Position numbers and translations under genes: made by a program
Notes under the pieces: model-generated
What the model was told of the DNA's origin: nothing
Seen by the model: only the letters and a program-made list of their open reading frames with translations
The model's database searches: none
Assembly (NCBI GenBank): GCA_036346275.1
Contig: CM070720.1
Coordinates: 10,269,278 to 10,333,277 of the forward strand
DNA length: 64,000 nt
Direction of reading: 5' to 3'
DNA from: Otatea glauca
Lineage: Eukaryota; Streptophyta; Magnoliopsida; Poales; Poaceae
Shown here: in pieces, positions 1 through 10,640 of the stretch
Layout of the letters: the number at the start of each line of letters is the position of its first letter
Position numbering within the stretch: the first letter of the stretch is position 1

Positions 1-10
1 CGCGAAGATC

Positions 11-814
11 TTGGCCGATCTTCCGAAGATCTCTTCTGCACCACTCTCTCCACTACGGCCGACTCCAATAGCTCCAACCGCCGATCTGCCGGAGCTTTCT
101 GACCCGACAAATCTGTTGGGCTTCTCCTTGGCCGATCTTGATGACCCGGAGATCATGGCCACTGAAGACTACGACGCTGAGATAGGAAAATCCTCGAAGT
201 ATCGAAGGAAGTGTCGGCTGTAGTCACCTCTACCCCAGGCATGAAAGAAAAATTGAACAAGCTTTTTGACCTAGTTACGAGGCTGCAATCGGAGATCCTG
301 GCAAACAACCAGCCGATCCGAGATGCTTTGGCAGCGGTTGAAGCCGATCTGCCCCCAGAGGCCATGGAGGCTCTTCTCAACGTCTGCCATCTGGACGAGA
401 GGAAATCTGAAGTGGTGGCAGCTGAGGCAAGAATAGCCCGGCGTGAAGCTCAAGAAGCTGACCAGAAAATTTTGGATGAGCTCGTTGCTGACGCCAAGGC
501 CAAGAAACAAGTTTGATCTCGTCTGAGTGATGAAGACCACAAAGAACTCCCTCAGTCAGCTCGAATCGACTAAGAAGTTTCTCATGGAAGAGTTGGCCAA
601 GACGGAGAAGCTAATAACAGAAGGCCAACAAACCCTTGAGAAAACTTCATCAGGTATCAAGGATCAAAAGCTGGGACTCGCAGTGGCCGTGGTCGGCGTA
701 AAAAAGCAAATGACCAAAGTGATGCCAGTGCCAGGGAGCGCAAAAGAAGACGATCGCATCATTGACGAAGTTCAATGTGTGATTGCAAAGCCGCAGGTGC
801 ACTGTCGGCTTTAG
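11..814 (+). pseudogene. Antisense additional ORF (aORF) of the Tat element, broken
   Basis: Three overlapping or adjacent plus-strand open segments (11-223, 211-516, 527-814) look like one protein broken by frameshifts and stops, running opposite to the surrounding retrotransposon. The middle and last segments are rich in Glu, Lys, Ala and Leu with coiled-coil-like spacing. The first segment is Pro/Ser/Asp rich. Tat-lineage elements (for example Grande and Retand) are known to carry an antisense ORF between integrase and the 3' LTR; position and strand fit that. The protein may begin left of the window. I do not recognise a catalytic domain. Its function is unknown. Confidence 0.6.
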
Positions 815-1036
815 GCGCAACTCTCCCAGGCTCAGGCATTCAGCATTAAATCCTGACATGTAAAACTTTTGTTAGTTGTTTTGGAAATACTTATCTTGAT
901 ACTTTTGTTACTCTTATAATCGGCTGTTTAACCGATCTTAATTTCACTTTCTAGTAATCTCTTCTGAGTCTGCAATCCTTTTAGCCGATTAACAGCATCG
1001 TGTTAACTTGGCCTTTTGAACGTGATCCTTAGTCGA

Positions 1037-2407
1037 CTAGGCTCCAATCCAAACGCTAGGATAGTACTTCTTCAAATATTTCCCATTAATAGCTTTAGGC
1101 AATACATATCCTTCCAACGTCTCTATTACGTACGAATTTCCACCGACTAGCCGATTAACCTTGTATGGTCCTTCCCACGTAGGTGACCATTTTCCGAATC
1201 GGTTATCTTTCGAAGCAACAGGTAATATCGTTTTCCATACTAAATCAGCTTGATCGAAAGATTTAGGCATGACCTCTTTATTATACACACTTGCAACCCT
1301 GATTTTATTCTTCTTAAGCCGATCAAGCGTGGACAAACGTAATTCTGCCAACTCATCCAAGTTGTCGATCATCGAATTGTTATAATCCTGAGCCGACAAA
1401 CTGTTTTGTCTGGCCACTCGTATAGATTCAATGTTGATCTCCACGGGTAAAACGGCTTCTTGACCATACACCAACTGGTAAGGTGAAAGCTTCGTTGCTC
1501 CGTGATAAGCTAGCTGATACGCCCAAAGCGACTCCGATAAAGTTGAGTGCCAATTCCTTGGTTTTGCATCAATCTTCCTTTTGATCAACTTGATTAACAT
1601 TTTGTTGGATGACTCGGCTTGTCCGTTAGCCTGAGCGTAGTATGGGGATGAATTCAACAGTTTGATTCCCAGACTAGTCGCGTAATTCTGAAACTCATTA
1701 GACATGAACACCGTACCTTGATCGGTCGTGATTGTTTGCGGTATTCCAAACCGATGGACAATATGCTCATTAACAAAGTCGATGGCTTCAACACTGGTCA
1801 CTTTCTTAAGTGGTATAGCTTCAACCTATTTAGAGAAATAATCGGTTCCGGCCAAAATAAACTTGTGGCCTTTACTTGAAGCAGGAAATATTTGGCCGAT
1901 TACATCTATTCCCCAACCTCTGAACGGCCATGGCTTGATAATTGGGTGCAAGGCTGATGCTGGTGCTAGTTGTATGTTGCCAAACTTTTGACAGGTCTGA
2001 CATCCTTTATAATACTTGAAACAATCCTCTAGCATCGTCGGCCAAAAATAACCTATCCGTCTAAGCATCCATTTCATCTTATGAGCCGATTGGTGAGAAC
2101 CGCAAATGCCTTCATGTACTTCACCCATTGCTACCCGTGCTTCTTCGGCTCCAAGACATCTCAATAGCAATCCTTCCATCGTCCGATAATACAACGTATC
2201 GTCCATAACAATGTACTTTAAAGCTTGTTGCCTAATCTTGCGTTCAGTCGGCTTAGATGGATCAATCAGGTAATTCTTTATTTGCGTTCTCCAATCCACG
2301 ACATCTATGCACATGACGGCTTTATTCACTAGCTCAGTTACCTGATATCGGTCAAAGTCTTTATACCCTGATGCCTGTTGAGCCAGTGCACTAGCTCTAT
2401 CGTTCAA
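1037..2407 (-). pseudogene. Integrase region of the Tat element
   Basis: Encodes the retroviral-type integrase that would insert the element's cDNA. The N-terminal zinc-binding HHCC part is visible around 2070-2150 (GSHQSAHKMKW, then CQTCQ). Core catalytic segments follow: WGIDVIGQ for the first Asp, ITTDQGTVF for the second Asp, and AQANGQAESSNK for the Glu. The C-terminal part ends with a typical GPYKVNRLVGGNSY stretch. An in-frame stop at about 1826, next to the first core motif, separates two open parts (1826-2407 and 1037-1801). Both are in the same frame as the upstream RT, so this was one pol polyprotein. Confidence 0.88.
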
Positions 2408-2518
2408 TTCTCGAGGGACATGACCGATAGAAAATGATGTAAATGAGCCGATGATCTCGAAGTATTGTTCTAAATATTTCAGCAGTACTTCATCTCGACA
2501 TTGGTATTCCCCTTTTAT

Positions 2519-2854
2519 TTACTGTACAATTAACATAGAATCCCCGCATGCCTCAACCGCGCTTGCTCTGATGTTTTCTAATAATTGCAAACCCTTGAGC
2601 AACGCTTCATATTCTGCCTGATTATTTGAACATCGACTGTTTAATCGAAATGCAAATTCAAAACTATGCCCTTTAGGTGATATGAGCACTATACCGATTC
2701 CATCGCCTTCTCTGCATACAGACCCATCAAAAAACAATTGCCAAGGCGCTAAAGATACCAAATCGGCAGTAGTGTCATGTCCTGTTATAAAATCGGCCAG
2801 AACTTGTCCCTTAACTGCTTTAGCCGATTCGTAAATCAGGTCGAACTCTATCAA
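2519..2854 (-). pseudogene. Second (archaeal-type) RNase H of the Tat element
   Basis: Short open segment with the RNase H pattern WQLFFDGSVCREGDGIGIVL (first catalytic Asp), SNNQAEYEALLKGL (Glu) and GDSMLIVQ (Asp). This is the Asp-Glu-Asp order of a ribonuclease H that degrades RNA in RNA/DNA hybrids. It is separate from the RNase H joined to RT at 2876-3250, giving the dual-RNase-H layout characteristic of Tat. It is in frame with RT but isolated by a stop at about 2876 and one at 2519. The C-terminal end beyond GDSMLIVQ is lost or unreadable before integrase. Confidence 0.82.
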
Positions 2855-2875
2855 GGCATAAGCCCATTTGCCAAG

Positions 2876-4270
2876 TCAACCTCGTAATATCGGAGATGAT
2901 AACATATATTTTATAACATCGGTTTTACAGATTACTTTACAAGCCGATGCTAAAATATAATGTCTTAGCTTTGTACATGAGAAATATAAAGACAAGCATA
3001 ATTTCTCGATGAAAGGGTACCTGACTTCAGCATCAAGAAGGCGTCGGCTCAAATAAAAGATAACCCTTTCCTTTCCGTCAATTTCTTGTGCTAAAACAGA
3101 CCCGATAGTCTCGTTCTCAGCCGATATATATAACCTGAAAGGAATCCCTTTTCGTGGTGCAGCCAAAACCGGAGGATTGGCTAAATAGTCTTTGACGTCG
3201 TCGAAAGCCTTTTGCTGATCGGTCCTCCACACAAATTCTTGATTATCCTTTAATTTCAAAAGTGGGGTAAAAGCACGGATCCGACCAGAGAGATTCGAGA
3301 TAAACCTTCGGAGATAGTTAATCTTGCCGATCAACTTTTGTAATTCGTTTTTGCATATTGGGGGCATTGTATTGACTATGGCTTTAACTCTTGCTTGATT
3401 GACTTCAATACCTCTTTCATGTACCATAAAACCCAAAAATTGCCCAGCCGACACGCCAAACGCACATTTGAAAGGATTCATCTTCAAGCCATGTGATCTT
3501 ATGTTCTGGAAAACCTTTTCTAAATCGGCCAAATGCTGCAAGTCATCTGCAAACTTTACTACGACATCATCGATATATATTTCAACGATGTGACCGATTA
3601 AGTCATGAAAAATCAAATTCATGGCTCGCTGATATGTTGCCCCTGCGTTTTTCAAACCGAAAGTCATAACCGTCCACTCGAATAAACCTATGGCACCAGG
3701 ACATCTAAAAGCTATTTTCGGTATATCGGCTTCTGACATGAATATCTGATTGTATCCGGCATTTCCGTCCAGAAAACTTATGATCTTATTCCCTGATGCA
3801 GCATCGATAAGCATATCGGCTATTGGCATCGGGTATTCATCTTTTGGTGTCGCTTTGTTCAAATCTCTAAAGTCGACACATACTCGAAGTTTTTCGTTTT
3901 TCTTCATGACTGGAACAATGTTGGAAACCCATTCCGCATATCGGCAAGGCCTTATAAATTTAGCCTCCAACAATCGCTCTATTTCTTCTTTTATAATTTT
4001 ATACGTGGTCGGATTAAAGCGCCTAAGTATTTTTTTAAATGGCCGATAACCTTGTTTAATGGGTAGCCGATGTTCTACCAATTGTCAGCTTAAACCAGGC
4101 ATCTCGTGATACTCCCAAGCAAAACAATATTTATATTCTCTAAGAATTTTGATTAACTTTTCTTTGTATTTTACATCTAATTTTGAGCTAATAAAAGTTG
4201 GTCTTTTTCTATCACCTATACCTATATCAATTTCCTCGAGCAGATCGGTGGACGTGAAGCCTTGACCCAA
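2876..4270 (-). pseudogene. Reverse transcriptase plus first RNase H of the Tat element
   Basis: RNA-directed DNA polymerase region. A 5' part (4270-4085) ends in an in-frame stop. The main part (4081-2876) shows RT motifs in order: VCVDFRDLNKATPKDEYPMP, SFLDGNAGYNQIFM, AFRCPGAIGLFEWTVMTFGL and the active-site box YIDDVVVK, followed by LGFMVHERGIEVN and the connection segment. From about 3250 a degenerate Ty3-type RNase H follows (AFDDVKDYLANPPVL, LYISAENETIGSVL). All pieces share one frame, so only point stops separate them. The missing acidic residues in the first RNase H are usual in Tat elements, where the second RNase H is thought to take over. Confidence 0.9.
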
Positions 4271-4668
4271 CTTTTCAATCTCTTGAAAGTCTTCTATAGC
4301 TTCATAGCTATCCGTTGTTTGCCGATAGCTTTACATTTTGTCTTGTAATGCCTTCACTGTTCTTCTTGTCCCCATCGACGTAATACTTCGTTTGCTCGAT
4401 CAAACGTGCCTGGCTTGACACTGATCGGCACAAGTCCTGTTTTGCTCACGCAGATGAAATCGCAATCTTCTAGTGTTTTTCACGATATACATCCGGCTTT
4501 CTCATGTTGCCAATTTGCATCAGAACTGGTCATGGCAATATGAGCCGATGTGTCGACCGTGACAACTTCAACTTCTTCCCCATTCCACTGGACAAGCGCT
4601 TGATGCATAGTCGACAGGATGCAGCAGTTAGCGTGAATCCAATCTATTCCAAGCAAAACACTGTAATT

Positions 4669-5331
4669 TCACTTGGCGTCAATGACAAAGAACGCGGTCG
4701 GCAAAGTTTTGCTGCCGACGGTCAGTTCGGTAACCATGACGCCTTTGGCCTCTGTGGGATCACCTGTGAAGTCATTTAAAACCATATTAGTTTTAATTAA
4801 GTCTTCATCGAACTTACCCAGTTTCTTGCAAGTTGTATAAGGCATCAGGTTCACCATAGCTCCACTGTCTACCAGCATCCTTGCTATCAGCTTTCCATTT
4901 ATATACCCTTTCAGATACAATGGTTTCAGATGCCGATGATCATCTCTTGGTTTCTCAAAGATTGCGTTCTGGGCTCCCGAACATGATTGAGCAAAAGTCT
5001 CTTTAGCCGACTCAGTTTTCATTTTGAATTCGGCTGGCAACGTGAACACCATATTGATATCCATTGGGGGTGTATCATCCTTGATCATGGGAGAATCTAG
5101 ATCATCTGCCGACTCAAAATCTTCCTCGACCTGCTCCTTTTTCCTCCATTCTTTCTTAACAACCTTGATCGGGCGAAGCTCATTGAACGTCTCATCTCTC
5201 TGCTTTTCGGCGTCGGCTTCTCGGATCTCTTGCATCCTTAACCTCTGAAGCCGTCTGCGCTGCGATCGGCTAAGGCCAGATGGACACCACCTAGGCTTGG
5301 GCTCTACTGGCTTTCGTATCTGGCCAGCCAA
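4669..5331 (-). pseudogene. Aspartic protease region of the Tat element
   Basis: The central motif MLVDSGAMVNLMPY (Asp-Ser-Gly) is the retropepsin active site that would cleave the Gag-Pol polyprotein. N-terminal to it is a basic Arg/Lys-rich segment (SQRRRLQRLRMQEIREADAE) typical of the Gag-to-protease linker. The reading frame differs from both gag and RT, so at least one indel separates it from pol between 4669 and 4270. A small extra segment in the gag frame (5669-5385) continues the nucleocapsid/linker region with Cys/His residues. Confidence 0.82.
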
Positions 5332-5744
5332 ATCTTCCCGGTCTGAATTGGGCCTTCGCGTTTTGACCTGGTCCGGTACCTGGTTTAGTTCAGATATTCT
5401 TTCGTGAACAGGCCTTCTGTAACCCTGGCCATATCTCGAATCGGTCCAGACACCCTATCTCTAACCGATTGTCTTGGCCAATCGTCTCGGGGGTAATGCT
5501 CCATCGGGCATGTATACGGAGATGGCAGTGCTACTTCTCTTTCCCAACAAAACTGCCAAAAGGGACACCTTTTATGGGCCCTCTCCACATTTTCGGTGTG
5601 ATATAAATTATCCGACCGGTGAGTAGGATATCGTGGTCGGCTATTCATCCTTTCATATTTCTCCATCAACTGAGAAAATGTTGGTCCCGGCCTTTTAGCT
5701 CATTACCTTGGTGGTGATTTTTCAGCTTTGTACCATCTACCCAC

Positions 5745-7913
5745 CTAAGGATTTCCCTTGGGTTTAATGGTTTTCAAATTTTTTCCTTCGTGATCGGCTT
5801 CTATTTGTAATGAGCCGATTGTAATTTTCAACGTCTGGCTGCCGTTTGAATTCGACTGAATGTTGACTTGCCGATCCTTTTTTGGCTCATCATGTATCGG
5901 CTCTTTTCCTTTAGCCGAACATTGAACCATGTTGATTGGGAATGGATCAGCGTCAACTTGCATGGTCGGCTCATCAGCAAATTTTAGCCGACCATCCTCA
6001 ATAGCCGACTGGATCTGTTGACAAAAAATATTGCAGTCATTAGTATTGTGAGAGAAAGAATGGTGCCACTTGCAATACCTGCGTTTCCTGATCTCATCAG
6101 CCGATGGTATGACATGTCCCTCGGGCAACCGTATTATCTTTTCTTGCAATAATAGATCAAAAATACAATCACACTTGGAAACATCAAAGGCATACTTAAC
6201 TTCCGACTTATTTCTAGTTGGCTTTAGCCAAGAACAGACTATGGACTTTTTAGACCCTTTTACCGATTCGGCTATATTTATTTCTGCTTCATCGTCTTCT
6301 GAAGAATCGCTCGGACAATAGTCGACCATGTTAACTTTAACTTTATCCTTTTCTTTATTGTCGTTATTTTTAAATCTATCTTTGAACGCTTTATTATCTG
6401 GGAATCGGCTTTCTTGAGCCGACACACGATGAAGCAAATGACTTAGATCTGTGAACTCTTGCCCTCCAAATTTCTCTCTAAGTGGTGAAATTAACCCTTG
6501 AAAAGCCAAATCTGCAAGTTGGTTATCGGGCAATGTGACACTAAAACATCGGTTTCTAGTTTCCCTGAACCTCTTAATGTAATCAGTTACCGATTCCCCA
6601 AATCTCTGTCGGACAAAGCTTATATCGGAAATCCTGAGCTCTAGACTACCCGAAAAGAAGTATTCGTGAAATCGGCTTTCCAAATCGTTCCATAAGTGGA
6701 CCGAATTTGGAGGCAAATAGGTAAACCAAGTAAAGGTTGCCCCGGACAATGACAACGGGAATAGTCTTATTTTTAGTCCATCAGACTGAGCTGCTTTGCC
6801 GCATTGAGCGATAAAGCGTCCGATGTGTTCTAGAGTGATAGTCGAGTCGTTACCAGAGAATTTTGCAAAACCTGGGACTCTGAAATTGTGGGGGTAAGGC
6901 ATGCGATCTATTTAATCAGGATACAACTTTCTATAGCCGATAACCTTCCCCTTTAGATGTATGCCGAACTGATCCCTCAAGACTGCGGAGATTTGATGGG
7001 CCCAATTTGCATTGTCGACCACTGGCATAGCAGGCCCTAGGTAATGTTGGTCATAGTTGGCATTCTGCCCCCCGAGTGCAAGCTCGGGTTGCCAATAATG
7101 CTGAGCCGACGGCATACGAGTGTACTGATCATACCTATTATGCCTGACTTGGGGCTCCGGTACCGGAACAAAAGGTTCTGAATAAGTTACTACCCTATGC
7201 GGACCAGGATTTCTAGGCAAAGCGGTCTCATGTGGGTATCTCTCAGGCCCAATCGGCTGTGAAACCGATTGCGGGAATGCATAAAACGGGACCGACGGTG
7301 GCAAATTTGTTGATGCATCTAACTTGGCAGCGTCGGTGTAGGCATGGTGATGGTTTACCCCACTTGGCCGAGGATCTCTAGGCAATATGATGGTGGGCTG
7401 AGTAGGCATCATGGTAGGGGGTGAGGTTATAGCCGATGATTTAGGATCAGCCATTGTGCTCTGCGTGTTTTGTGCTACTGGAAAAACAGGGTAATTTGGC
7501 AGAGCTTGCAATGGGTCGAGCAGACTACCTGACGAGGCTAACTCCTGGGCTATAGTTTTAACACTGTTTGCTATCATCGGCTTAAGCGTAGTAACAAGGG
7601 CCGATGATTGATTTATCAGGGCGTGATGTACAGATTGGTTAATCATAGCCGACAACTCGGCTTGAGCAGGCAGATATCGGCTTACCGGTTCTGTGACACC
7701 CGCATCTCCCAGGGCGTTGACCATCGGCAGGGCGGATTTTTGAGTGACGCCACGTCTAGTTTTCTGATAACAGTTTAGCATCATCTCCTCCAGCGCAGTT
7801 TTCCGATCTTCATTCTCTTGACGTTGTTCTGTAGTCAAATCGTCCATTGTTGGGACGATTATAGCTTCTGTGTTGAGATCGGATGGCGGAATCGACTTTC
7901 CTGATAAAGACAT
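5745..7913 (-). pseudogene. gag of the Tat element with internal stop
   Basis: The start ATG at 7911-7913 lies one base after the primer-binding site. The N-terminal 333 residues are Pro/Gln rich. An in-frame TAA at 6912-6914 interrupts the protein, which reopens at once with MPYPHNFRVPGFAKFSGND and the retrotransposon Gag capsid domain (RLFPLSLSGATFTWF, SFVRQRFGESVTDYIKRFR). A short zinc-knuckle-like motif (YCKWHHSFSHNTNDC) lies near the C-terminal end. The product would form the virus-like particle that packages the element RNA. The two halves are exactly in frame (1011 bases between their first codons), so a single nonsense change is the main lesion. Confidence 0.88.
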
Positions 7914-7914
7914 T

Positions 7915-7932
7915 GTCCCACCGGGCGTGCCA
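7915..7932 (-). other. Primer-binding site of the Tat element
   Basis: On the minus strand the sequence reads TGGCACGCCCGGTGGGAC, 4-6 bases inside the 5' LTR end (which finishes ...GACGCCAACA) and one base before the gag ATG. A TGG start is expected for a site complementary to a tRNA CCA end. I do not assign the tRNA. Confidence 0.7.
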
Positions 7933-7938
7933 AGAGTG

Positions 7939-8601
7939 TGTTGGCGTCAAAAACTTGAGGTAGGGTTTCGACGACAACGACACCGCATTTAACACCGGTT
8001 CAGAGCGTGCGGTCGATTTGACTCAGAATCGACAAGGCAAAAAATATAAAATTCACACAAAACCGATCGCGAAGAACAATCGGCTTAGACTCAATCAGCT
8101 TGAAGCTGATCAAGATCAAAGTAACAGGATAAGTCTAATTAGCCGATTAAGGCTAATCAGAAGATAAAGGTAGATCGATTCTGAAAAAGGCGATGCGCAA
8201 CAAAATCAGAACAAATCGAACCTGGGGCGTAATTTGAAGAAGATCAACAATCGGCGATGCGTAATTTTATTGATCAAGATCGAATTACAAAGACTAAGTT
8301 ACAAAGGTTACTCCTAGTCGATAGTAAAAAGTAAGAAAGTAAAGGCTGGCTAATTGTATTGTGTTGGATTGTATTCTTTGCAGCTTGCTTCGACCCTTCT
8401 TTTATACCCGTCGGCTGATCGTTTCCTTTTACAACACATTTCAAGTCCTGATCCGTATCGGCCTTATCTCGGACAGTTATTTCTTTAAAGATCTTGCTGT
8501 TACTAAATATCCTCAAATATTTCCAACCTGTCCGTTAACTTCCACATTTTGACTTTATTGCCGATTTTGACTTGCCAAATTTTGGTGCAAATAGAAGTAC
8601 A
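7939..8601 (-). repeat. 5' LTR of the Tat element (right edge approximate)
   Basis: The plus-strand left edge TGTTGGCGTC at 7939 is the complement of a typical LTR end. The right edge is either ...TTTTGGTGCA (8589) or ...AAGTACA (8601); without the partner LTR it cannot be fixed. The sequence holds many ATCGGC/GCCGAT motifs also seen throughout the element. It should contain the promoter reading toward gag on the minus strand. Confidence 0.65.
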
Positions 8602-8740
8602 AGTCTTTATTATTTGATCCTAGGTGTGTACGATTGGATTAGTTGGAAAACTGAAGTGCTTGTGATAATATATCTTAGAATAAAGTCTATCAATTGATTA
8701 TCAATTCTGGTATCATTCCTTGACTTCTGAATATTTCCAG

Positions 8741-8913
8741 GTCCTCCAAAAACTTCAACAAAATTGGATGTCCACCGAGAAACAATATCTGGCAATGTAC
8801 TCCAGTGTCATTGGTGGTATCATACTTGATCCATCCATGATGGTCATCCCCATTGATGATCACATGGTACACAGAGGACATGGCGTATTCGACACTGCCA
8901 TGATTTCTGATGG
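8741..8913 (+). pseudogene. Aminotransferase-like gene, first visible exon
   Basis: Preceded by acceptor ATATTTCCAG and followed by donor GTTAAG. Translation starts VLQKLQQNW and runs through the conserved PIDDHMVHRGHGVFDTAM block, which forms part of the PLP cofactor site in class IV aminotransferases. The last codon is split GG|A across a 5.1 kb intron that now holds the CACTA transposon. No lesion is seen inside this exon. Confidence 0.85.
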
Positions 8914-8994
8914 GTTAAGTATTTGTTTCACCCTTTTGATTGTCTTTCAGCCTGACCAACATGCTTTGCACACTACTACAGAACAGCACATCAC

Positions 8995-9345
8995 TACCGG
9001 TTTCAAAACCCCATCACTGCCGGTCATTGGCGCCAGTAGTGATTGGTCAGCAGTGATACTCGAGGATTATCACTGCCGGCTCAGGAACCGGCAGTGATAA
9101 GGATTATCACTGCCGGTTCTACCTACACCGCGGTGATCTTTGGACTATCACCGCGGATCAAACCAAAATCTGGCGGTGATAAGGATTATCACTGCGGTTC
9201 TATCTACAACCGTAGTGATGATAATTATCACTGCGGTTATATATAAAACCGCGGTGATATTGTACTAGCACTGCCGGTTGTACCATAATCCGACGATGAT
9301 AGACACATATCACTTGCGGTTTTCTCCAAGAACCGCGGTGACAAG
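8995..9345. repeat. CACTA left subterminal repeat array
   Basis: Many direct and inverted short units (TCACTGCCGGTT, TATCACTGCCGG, ACCGCGGTGATA) arranged as small palindromes. They are presumed binding sites for the element's own regulatory/transposase protein, as in En/Spm. Units near the inner edge have drifted to ACCGCGGTGA forms. Confidence 0.85.
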
Positions 9346-9630
9346 CTTGCATATTTTTGTACAATATATATATATTTTTATATAATTGTTTACAGTGTCC
9401 ATATGTAGTATATAAAGCATCGTTCAAATCATAATTCAAATATATGCATGTATCGACTAAGCATTGTTAAAATCATAATTCAAATATATTAAATTACGCA
9501 TCACATAATTTGTTTTTACAATGATTTATTTACAAATGTAGCTCGACTACATGTTATCCCGTTCGCTTTGATTTTACAAAGAGTCGAAGTAGACATGTCA
9601 CGTGTCTAGGCCGTAGGAATGAGGGCGATG

Positions 9631-10470
9631 AGGCTACTCGTGGAACTCGCCGTTTGGATTGATGATCTCATCATGAATGAATCCGGCGATCTGTTCTTGA
9701 ATTGCTATAATTTACATCAAGAATAACTTATTGGTTCTCGCTTGGGCGCTGTTTTTGAACAAAAAAGGAAGTTACTTAATGATGATATTTGTTAAATAAA
9801 AAAGGGCATCAAAGTGTAATTACGTACCATGGCTTCGTTATAGCCGACACTCTCCGTGACAATTGAATGCATATTTGTACATACATAGAATGCACATAAA
9901 TTGTTTCCGGGTTCCTGCTTCATGCATGGAAAGTCATTTATTATTTCAAAATTTTTCTGTATGGACGATACCAACACTTTTCTTACAATGATCGCAAGAA
10001 AGCCCATGAATGATTTTGAATAGTAATTAAACTTAAATGCAATAGAATGGAATTTTGCTAGAGTAATAACGCAACGATCGAGTTTACATTCAAATGTCCC
10101 AAAGGTCTTGGTACAGATTAGTTTGTTTTCTCACGAGTCCAAGACAAAAATCACGCTAGCATCTAAGCGGATGACGAGGAGGACCCAGTGAAACCTGCAC
10201 ATATATGTCAACGTAGTCAATTACTCCCACATCGTACGTGTTACGCAAAAATAGTAAAACGATATTAGAAGTCAGGAGATACGTACTTGAAGTTATAGGG
10301 TAAAAGTACGGAGGTTTTGTATTGCAGCTTCAAAAAAGTATTAAATAAATAGTCTTCAACGAACTGTGGATTGTCGTTCACAAGTTTCTCGTTGACGAGC
10401 CCCGGATCTAGGAACTTGGTCCGAGCAGCTTTAAGTGTGAGTTCGGGTGAGGATTGCTGGAGGATGATTC
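9631..10470 (-). pseudogene. Ulp1/C48-type cysteine peptidase exons inside the CACTA element
   Basis: Minus-strand exons with plausible splice sites. Exon about 10470-10287 encodes KAARTKFLDPGLVNEKL and ends VLLPYNFK. Exon 10194-10135 encodes FHWVLLVIRLDASVIFVLDS with the catalytic His-Trp and Asp. Exon about 9956-9828 encodes KQEPGNNLCAFYVC with the catalytic-Cys context. A last exon near 9710-9631 encodes AGFIHDEIINPNGEF. This His-Asp-Gln-Cys order is that of SUMO-protease-like C48 peptidases, known to ride in plant CACTA and Mutator elements. Upstream exons (10640-11395) are not clearly readable, and the last junction is uncertain. Whether it is active is unknown. Confidence 0.72.
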
Positions 10471-10509
10471 TAGACTAAAACAACCCTCCAGGGGCAGACA
10501 GAGAAGCAG

Positions 10510-10640
10510 CAGCCTGCGTCTTGGAAGGTGTCAATAACGGCAAATTGCGACGTTTGGCGATGGCCGAAGAGCCTGCGTCTTGGAAGGTGTCAACAACGGC
10601 AAATTGCGATGTTTGGCGATGGCCGAAGAGCCTGCGTCAA
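10510..10640. repeat. Tandem repeat, about 59-bp unit, 2.2 copies
   Basis: Two nearly identical copies of a unit beginning AGCCTGCGTCTTGGAAGG and ending GATGGCCGAAG, followed by the start of a third. Copies differ at about two positions (AATAAC/AACAAC, GCGAC/GCGAT). It lies upstream of the Ulp1 exons inside the CACTA element. Confidence 0.85.

Larger units (their letters stand above)
1..8601 (-). mobile_element. Ty3/gypsy retrotransposon, Tat lineage, 3' end cut by window
   Basis: Minus-strand LTR retrotransposon read right to left: 5' LTR (about 7939-8600), primer site, gag, protease, RT, RNase H, integrase, then an antisense extra ORF. The 3' LTR lies left of the window, so the target-site duplication cannot be checked and the right LTR edge is uncertain by about 12 bases. 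The Tat assignment rests on two features known for that lineage: a second, archaeal-type RNase H between the RT/RNase H block and integrase, and an antisense ORF between integrase and the 3' LTR. The copy is dead. pol is one reading frame from 4270 to 1037 but carries in-frame stops at about 4085, 2876, 2519 and 1826, and protease lies in another frame. The element sits just upstream of the first visible exon of the aminotransferase-like gene, probably in an intron of that gene. Confidence 0.9.

Noticed and set aside
4504..4779. 91-codon plus-strand frame in the Tat element
   Set aside because: Shadow of the protease/RT region on the minus strand.
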